Below are positions 57,110 through 64,000 of a stretch of DNA of 64,000 nt, piece after piece. Origin of the DNA: Hyposmocoma kahamanoa. Its lineage: Eukaryota > Arthropoda > Insecta > Lepidoptera > Cosmopterigidae. Position numbers and translations under genes: made by a program. Within the stretch, counting starts at the first letter, position 1. Every line of letters starts with the position of its first letter. A model generated the notes under the pieces. It ran no database searches. It was not told where the DNA came from and saw nothing but the letters and a program-made list of their open reading frames with translations. The DNA lies in assembly GCF_003589595.1 (NCBI RefSeq), contig NW_020653713.1, positions 2,117,551-2,181,550 of the forward strand, read 5' to 3'.

Positions 57110-60100
57110 AAATAAATAAATTAATTAAAAAAATGTATTTATTTCTCATTTTATTAATTAATCAACGTTAACTTTATATAATTTATTTGAATATTTAACT
57201 CAATTACTATAATTGAACCATTTGACTTTAAATTATTTTCTTAAACAGTTTTATTTGCGTCGATTTCGTGCGCCATGTAAGCCGAGTTGCAAGCACTAAC
57301 GATGCGAGCAGTTTCTTCTTTGTTAGTTTTACCCGCCTAGCACATTCTCTGAGGAAATAGGGGGAGGCGAACTAGACACTCACGCTCCATCACATATACT
57401 TACACAGACCTATACACGACAATTGATATCAGTAATTTACAGTTAGTTATGAACTCAGTTTTTATTATACCAATTTAAATTTATTTTTCTACTCAATGTT
57501 GTAATAATAATATCACATATACATAGTGAGTTTCTGTAATTGGCTTTTGTACTGCTTAAACACATTTGTCAAATAAGTTTAAGAATGTTGTTGAAACTTT
57601 GTTCATTGAATAAATAAATAAATACATAATGTACGTGTGTGTGTGGCTATATATATCGGAGGGTGTGTAAGTGATTAAATGTAGTGGAGGCAGTTAATTA
57701 ATTATCGTAGTTATATTATCTGCCTGGTGGTAATCAATTTCAATTAGCCAGAATTCAATCAGGCACTAATTCACCCCAAGAGTTAATGTTGCATAGCTAT
57801 TTATATTTGTAGAACTTTAGCAACATTTTGCTAAGGCTCTAGAAATAGGAAATAAAAAGGTTTACTGTTTAGCATAAATAGGATAATATATAGAAAATTC
57901 CAACACGTATTCCAGAGTCCTACGCAGAAGGAAGCTGGTAATGACGTATACAGGAATGACCTTTGGCATTAGTTTGGTCTTTAAAATGGCACGCAGCGAA
58001 GTACTGTGAGAAGGAACTTGTTTTTATAGGTTTCGTATAATATCGAAATACAGATTATATGCAAACAGTAGGTTATTTCACATGTGTAGAAAAATTATTA
58101 CTTTTCATAAGCATCATGGCTGAGCATGATCTAAAACCTCACTTTTGAGGAGACCCGTAGACACCAGTGGGACGTAAAATTGGTCGATGATGATGAACAT
58201 GAACATTTAGACATAAAATGATTGTCATATGTGCAAAAGAGAATTGAAATTAGTTGTAAAATTAACCAGTTACAGGCATTCAGTAAATAGGACTCATAAA
58301 GAAACAGTAACACTTATTTGTGACGTCACTATTTAATGGTACCAAACAAGCTTCGTGTTAATAATCGTTTTGTTAAAGAAAAACAATTTTAAACATTATT
58401 TCAGCACGTTCATCATATGAGTTCTATAAAGGCATATTATTTTTAATCAAATATCATAATTCCACTTTTTCTAAATTTACAACACGAATGTTGAAGTGAC
58501 GTACAAAATACTATTAGCATAGTATTTTGTACCACATTGATTAACTAAAACAAGCAAGCTGCTAGTGACCGCTCGCGCTACTGGCAGCCGTTGTCTGCAC
58601 GCAAAACGAACCCTCAAAGTGACACCGCGTCGACTATGCTGACATTTATCCATACCGCAGAAGTGAAAAGCCCTCCGTCTTACGATATGGGGTCCTTCAA
58701 ACGAGTCACAAAGAGGCATCTTGTAGGCATGCAGGGTAGAAGTGATTGTATCAACAATGAACTAGGTTTCTTCACGTTTGGATTCCATTCTCCATTTTAC
58801 ATCAGGTAGATTGGAGTCCACTGCCTGCCATGTATTAAAAAAAATACCATTACGCCTCCACCCATTATACTCCTGAATTTCGCTTTCTCCATTTATTAAA
58901 ATACTGATGCAGGTAGAGGTAACTTACTGTAAAATATTAATTTGAACTGAACATAGAAAAACTTACAAAGCACATTGCCCCCTTAATAAAAAAATAAAAC
59001 ATACAAGAAAACGGGAAGGAAGATTTAATTAAAAAAGCTGTTAATGTCGTTATTCATTAATTGTAAACGTGACCGTAGAGCACTTCTGGGGTATTTAGAT
59101 AAGACAACGTAGATAAGAGCCTAATAAATTCCAAGCCTGAAGGTTAACAGGTGTGAAAGCAATTAAATTAAAACCTTTTTTCGATGAACCAAAATCTATT
59201 TTTGTAATTACTAACAACGTTGCATTTCATAAAATTAATCATTGGCAAAAATCTAGTAGACTATAAACGATACAACGTCATTGAGATCAGAAGCAAACTC
59301 TTTTCTACACTACCTTCTACTGGCAATACATAAACTATTTGTCAAAGTACCTCACAACATACCGTTCCACCATAATTAAGTAATCAAAATCAACACTATT
59401 AATAAATTAGTAACCGTCTTTTTTAACAATCATTAGGTATTTCTATAATATCCGGGTATATCTTCTAGGGGTGGTATTTTAATAGGAAGATTCGATGTTA
59501 TTGAGGACTGAGACCAGAACTCAGATGACTGTTGGTTATAACTAGGAGCTGACACTCGCGCTAATTCACTCTATGACGTCGTGGGACAAGAAAAAATCAT
59601 AACACACTACTTATAAATCTAGGTGCCTATATCACCGTTAGTCGTTATAAACTTGTCCAAGACGACGTAGCACATAAAGATCCAATAAAACTAACCTAAA
59701 CTACTTTAAGGGCAAATTCTGTATTGATCTGTTTCCAACGAACAATTTTTATTATTGCAAGTCCCTTTATATGTCACGGTTGAATAGGCATTTCGTACGG
59801 AACAGCTATTATATAAAATATAATAGTTTCAGATTTTTTTTTTATATCTGTTCTCTATGAATGCAAAACTTGTTACATATTTTATGGCGTAGGTACGTAA
59901 CGGAAAATTAGAAGTTTGCATATTGCGTCGTCGTCGCTTAGAGACGGTAATGACTCACGATGTGTTTGGCTGCTTTATATTCGTAAATCATGCTACGCTT
60001 TTGGGTGAGCTACTGTAGTAACCATAGCAGTATTAAAACTTCAACGACTATGTGAACGGTTGCGAAAGCTGAATTTTCATTTCAAATAGTCAACTCCAAA

Positions 60101-60430
60101 ACTTTATAATAAATCAAACATAAAAATGTAATTATGGGTCTCATTATTTTTCGCTCCGTAAATAAAGTTTAAAGACTCTACCAATATCATTCATGAGCAT
60201 AAACAAAAAATTCACCATGATCGCAGGACATTTGTCATCAATTGTTTAAATCGCAAAAACCTTCACGAGAAAAATGAATGCCTATATTTGCGTGTCTATT
60301 ATTCTTGCATTAGAACGTCTTGCGAGTCCATTAAACTAACAAATAGCATTCAACAAAACAATAGTAAAATCTGCTTTTCTTTTTGTATGAATGTATTCTT
60401 AATTAATTATATTAGTGTGTAGCATTATAA
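57110..60430. other. Spire intron stretch, mostly unremarkable
   Basis: AT-rich, with a small CpG-containing patch near 58560-58640. No motif, TIR or coding exon is recognised on either strand. Confidence 0.5.
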
Positions 60431-60435
60431 CGTAC

Positions 60436-60571
60436 TCGTCATTGTGTTGGCAATGCTGCCCCAATAGGCTTTGTCCTGTGCGACGTCCAACGCTGGCTCC
60501 TCGGGACTCCGCACGGGCTCCACCAGTCCGGAGACAGGTCTTGTCCCCAGCAGCAGAGCCGCTGGTGACAC
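60436..60571 (-). CDS. spir: Probable spire exon (5' boundary uncertain)
   Basis: A GC-rich open frame on the - strand ends at a good donor (GTACGT, 60430-60435) in phase 1, exactly the phase needed by the exon at 40723. The minimal version starts after an AG at 60572-60573 and reads VSPAALLLGTRPVSGLVEP, then AYWGSIANTMT. The same frame stays open upstream to about 60680 (KSSVKLRRSK, reminiscent of the end of a WH2 motif, weakly). No pyrimidine-rich acceptor is evident, so this could instead be the first exon of a short isoform. The KIND domain and other WH2 repeats are not in the window. Confidence that it is coding is moderate; that it is spire is lower. Confidence 0.5.
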
Positions 60572-61149
60572 CTTCGATCGACGCAGTTTGACGGAGGATT
60601 TTCGCGCGCCAAAAAACAGGTGTCGCGCGAAAATCGATTTAAGTTTCGAACCGCGAGTTCTTCTTTTATTTTTAAATTATATTCAATCCGTTTTCAAGCA
60701 AAAAATTTGAATAAAGTTATTGTTAACTAATCGATTTAATATTTATTAGTTGAATAGTTTCGAATGAAGTGTGAAATTGAATAAATATTAACTTCTTTTT
60801 AGTATAATGTCATTATTATTTTGCTTCCGAACAAAGCACTAAATTGAAAATGTATCTCGTCTTAATTTAGCTAGAATAATCTTTACTTAAATCACTTTGA
60901 AGATGATCAATCATAAGGAAACGGCACAAGAAACTGCCAGGTCGAAACCTTCAAATTGACCTACTAATAAACGTGCCAGCTTTACACCTCACAAAATAAT
61001 CAAACACATGATCACACTGCGTCACTCCACCAAAAAACACCCTTCGTTATTAAAGTCACAGGACAAATTAATATCACTCATTCATAAATAATATTTGAAA
61101 TAATTAGTCATTTAAGATGTCGTTTTCATTCACAAAATAAAAAATAAAA

Positions 61150-61290
61150 TCTGAAAATGCACAATGGATGTAAATAGAAGACGCGTGCTTGACTTGTGGC
61201 GGCTGACGCCATATTGGATAGCGAGGGTTGCTCCGATTGACGCATGCGCTTTCACCCCTGGAGGGCTCCCGTTTCAAAATGCCACCATAA
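61150..61290. promoter_or_regulatory. Possible CpG-rich promoter patch upstream of the probable spire exon
   Basis: Contains acgccatattgg, a palindromic cgcatgcg core and CpG-rich sequence about 0.6 kb upstream (in - strand sense) of the frame at 60436-60680. Such elements occur in housekeeping-type promoters. The assignment is conjecture from position and composition. Confidence 0.2.
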
Positions 61291-61904
61291 AACAAGTTCA
61301 AACGTACAACCAACCATTGCGTGATTATTCAACCAATACGGAAACATTTACAAACAGAAGAGATAATGTATTCGAATACGAGCATTTCGTGCAATTTTGG
61401 AGATATTTTGTTTATATAATACGGGCCAAGGTCTGGTGATGACGTAATAATCGAGTTTGTTTATTTTGAACTACAGAGCCTACGTCAATCACAAACAGTT
61501 TGCTTCGAGGGAAAAGGTGCTGACCAGTAAAAGACAATTTGAACTGTCGAGTAGTGGAATAAGGCATAAAGTCACCAAAGAGCCAAGGATGAAGGCAACA
61601 AATTACAATTCGATTGTTATTTTGCAGTTGAAATGCAACGACTCTCTTGTGGCATGGAACGTACAAAATCTCGACAACAGGGGAACAAGTGTTTTGCTTG
61701 TCAGTTTTCCATCAGATACATTTCGGAGAGTGTGCTCAAGAACTTTTCAATTCTGTTCCACAGTTACCTTTCCTCCTTTAGACGACTAGAAGATTCCGTC
61801 CTTAAACCACCCATTCGTACGAGGTTCCTTTTACCTAAAGGAAATGAGTACACTACATATGTCGTATTTGCGGGGAACTACAATTCTACACTCTCTCTCT
61901 ACAA

Positions 61905-62147
61905 CCCAATTCGACTGTACTTTTTTGTATGAATGTTACGCGACAACTTGATGATTCTGTTGGAAAGAGGTTACCTCAGAAGTGGTCCCATTTAAATTTT
62001 ACCAGAATTAGTGGAGTTTTCTTAAATGTAATAAAATAAAAATTTGGTCCAGAATTAGGGACCAGAAAACAGAACCATTTTCGTGAATACGCCATTGGGG
62101 ATGAATGACTTTCGAGGTCGGTTTTTTAGTACTCTGTATTGAGATTA
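61905..62147 (+). repeat. Family D repeat with internal deletion
   Basis: Forward copy: aattcgactgtacttttttg, atgttacgcgacaacttgat, then cgaggtcggttttttagtac and ctctgtattgag. Confidence 0.75.
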
Positions 62148-62150
62148 TAT

Positions 62151-62186
62151 ACGTAACTCATTGATTTGTAAGTCAATGACGTAACT
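62151..62186. mobile_element. 20-bp remnant of a family E MITE between 8-bp repeats
   Basis: ACGTAACT (62151-62158), then cattgatttgtaagtcaatg (62159-62178), then ACGTAACT (62179-62186). The TSD is intact but only TIR sequence remains, so the element was internally deleted or imperfectly excised. Confidence 0.8.
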
Positions 62187-62221
62187 AGAAAGATTAACTT
62201 TTCTAAAATGGTTTTTGCATT

Positions 62222-62545
62222 TTAGTATAGCAGAAGAGCTCCTTGTGACAGAGTTTGTCCAGGGAAGTACTGCCAGCTTGCCTATTTCTGCCGCCGAGCT
62301 GCTATATAAGCGTTTCGGTTTCAAAATTGCGGGTGAAACTACTGACATTTGGGACTTGTCAACTTATGTCTCACGTTTACGGGCGCCGTGCCAGAGCCCC
62401 TTAGACTATGGTTTCCATCCTCTAAGCAGAGCCCCTATGATCTTGACAATTCAAAGCTCTGAATGGCAATACAACTGTTATGGATTGTCGTGCAGCTTAC
62501 CACCAGGCGCTACACTTGTTCGTCCCGGCACTTGGTAACATAAAA
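62222..62545 (+). repeat. Family A repeat, longest copy
   Basis: Forward, about 320 bp: gagctccttgtgacagagtt, gtccagggaagtactgccag, ggacttgtcaacttatgtct, an extra 60 bp near 62395, then gttcgtcccggcacttgg. Confidence 0.82.
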
Positions 62546-62619
62546 AAAATGCGTATACCAGATTGTGTCCCCGGATTTAACTTCGTTACTGTATATCGAG
62601 TTCCTAAGTTTTCGCGATT

Positions 62620-62760
62620 GTTACACATAGGAAATTAAACTATTTTTCCGGATTTAAATCGCGTATATTTGTTTTTTCAACCATGGGACCTGTAAAGGGC
62701 CCGAAACGTCGGTTTGTTTGAAAAAACAAATATTTAAATCCGGAAAAATAGTTTCATTTC
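62620..62760. repeat. Hairpin repeat, family L, rearranged
   Basis: The arms ggaaattaaactatttttcc and ggaaaaatagtttcatttc enclose aaacgtcggtttgtttgaa and an extra inverted piece (aaatcgcgtatatttgtt). Confidence 0.72.
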
Positions 62761-63339
62761 GTTACTGTAGTTCAGGGAGTTCCAACTTTAAGATAATGTG
62801 TAATAGTCTAGAAAAGGAAAGCTCAAAGAAACCCAATAACCTCGTAATTATTAAAACCCATAACAACGTAGTCGGTAGCGATAACATCTGTTCACAAACC
62901 TGCAGACCTAGTACATTGCAGAAAACGAGCGCCATGTCGTAACAACGATAATAATGAGATTTTCTCGCGATAGTTGCGGCCTATTAGGACAACAATCGTT
63001 TCCATCTAGACCCCCCGTTTGTAAAGCAACCTTGAACAAGTACGCATGCAACTTGTACGCTCGATTACACACTAAAGCTGTACATACGGAAACCTTTAAC
63101 TGTACGTTTCAACGCTATGTAAACGAAGTAAGGTAGAATTTTCATTTGCAGCACCAAAATACCTATAATATTTTTTCTATTATTTTACACCACAATATAT
63201 GGCATACATATTGTACAAGACTGATGCCTATAGTAAATTCACGGCCTGAATACATGATATCAGATCTCAATTTCTACGGAATAACATTTTTATAGGTAAT
63301 ATTATTGCAACAATTTTACATCAAACAAGCATAGCTGTT

Positions 63340-63560
63340 TCGGTACCACTCAGAGCTTTAAATCGCCAAAATCTGAGGCGCACTGCCACTGCTCCTGTCA
63401 CCCTGAGACGTAAGTTGACAAGTCCCATGTGCCTGTAACTTCACGTGAATTTCACCAAGCTTTCTTACCCTTCAAAATCCTGACATTACTACTTGACGGC
63501 AGAAATAAATAAGGTAGCAGTGCTTCCCTGGACGAACTCTGTCACAAGAAGCTTTACAGC
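63340..63560 (-). repeat. Family A repeat, upstream of the mariner start
   Basis: Reverse copy lacking the first end: cactcagagctttaaatcgc, gagacgtaagttgacaagtc, cagtgcttccctggacgaac. Confidence 0.8.
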
Positions 63561-63744
63561 TACTAATATTATGAAATTGCCGTTTTATTGCAATAGGTTC
63601 TTTGAATTTTCATAGAATCTTCATGGTTTGAGGTTTTCGAATGAAACTTTTTTCAAATGGTTTCTGTGATTTTTTTTTTTTTTAATTTGAAACATTTGAA
63701 TATCGACTTTCAATTGTTTTTGTTATTCAATTTAGACAAGAAAG

Positions 63745-64000
63745 ATGGATACTGCGAAAATTCGAGTGATTTTTGAATACGAGTTCCGACGCGGAACTAA
63801 CGCGGCAGAAACAGCCCGCAATATCAATGCTGCGTTTGGAGAGGGGTCTACTAATGAACGCACCGTGCGATTTTGGTTTAAACGCTTTCGTGATGGAAAT
63901 TTCGACTTAAAGAACGAGCCACGAGGAAGACCGCCCACACAGGTGAATAACGATGAATTAAGAGAGATAGTGGAAGCCGATCCTAGTCAAACTACCCAGG
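63745..64000 (+). CDS. mariner-type transposase, N-terminal part, cut by the window edge
   Basis: The open frame begins MDTAKIRVIFEYEFRRGTNA and runs uninterrupted to the window end (about 85 codons). It shows the mariner N-terminal helix-turn-helix region: AAETARNINAAFGEGST, then RTVRFWFKRFRDGNFDL and NEPRGRPP, the conserved hinge before the second helix-turn-helix. Mariner transposases are about 345 aa, so three quarters lie beyond the window, including the DD34D catalytic residues. Integrity cannot be judged. The left TIR should lie within about 200 bp upstream, near 63590-63700, but was not delimited. It lies upstream of the probable spire exon. Confidence 0.88.
   Translation, partial: MDTAKIRVIFEYEFRRGTNAAETARNINAAFGEGSTNERTVRFWFKRFRDGNFDLKNEPRGRPPTQVNNDELREIVEADPSQTTQ

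Noticed and set aside
60471..60710. + strand open frame of 79 aa
   Set aside because: It is antisense to the probable spire exon, which has a fitting donor and phase. The + frame has neither acceptor nor donor.

Overview
The window is AT-rich, intron-rich and packed with short dispersed repeats. The repeat families (tRNA-headed SINEs, the 'accgacttcaaaaaaggaggagg' repeat, hAT and PIF-like MITEs, mariner, Transib) and the protein sequences point to a moth or butterfly (Lepidoptera) nuclear genome. There is no prokaryotic gene organisation, no rRNA and no convincing functional tRNA gene.

Two host genes can be reconstructed exon by exon. (1) On the + strand, 5240-10077, a complete four-exon gene encodes the mitochondrial Rieske iron-sulfur protein of complex III (RFeSP/UQCRFS1, 270 aa). 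(2) On the - strand, from about 60.6 kb down to 15583, lies the 3' half of spire, an actin nucleator and Rab11/formin/myosin V partner. Ten phase-consistent exons (40723 to 15583) encode 456 aa including the Spir box and a split FYVE-type zinc finger. A further probable exon lies at 60.4-60.6 kb. The N-terminal KIND domain and most or all of the WH2 repeats must lie beyond the window. The two genes converge, with about 5.5 kb between their stop codons.

Most of the rest is transposon sequence inside introns and flanks. The outstanding item is a structurally intact Transib element (45015-47915) in the large spire intron. It has a 5-bp target duplication (CATTG), heptamer-like termini, and a two-exon RAG1-like transposase with the D/D/E triad and the C2H2 zinc site preserved. 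Its two ends carry a shared 9-bp block at 12 and 22 bp from the heptamer, resembling the 12/23 arrangement of V(D)J recombination signals. Other elements are a mariner transposase start cut by the right edge, a LINE reverse-transcriptase tail with two Trp-to-stop changes, a second LINE remnant, a 538-bp TIR element with a degenerate helix-turn-helix ORF, an 8-bp-TSD hAT-type MITE family (five copies plus two footprint-like remnants), a four-level nest of elements at 10.8-12.5 kb, and about 19 copies or fragments of one roughly 300-bp family (called family A here), two of which abut splice sites.

Layout: 0-5.2 kb upstream flank with repeats; 5.2-10.1 kb RFeSP; 10.1-15.6 kb intergenic repeats and probable spire 3' UTR; 15.6-26.9 kb clustered spire exons; 26.95-40.6 kb spire intron; 40.6 kb spire exon; 40.7-60.4 kb spire intron with Transib and LINEs; 60.4-60.6 kb probable spire exon; 60.7-64 kb further intron or flank with a mariner start. 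Family letters (A, B, C...) are local names used only in this annotation.
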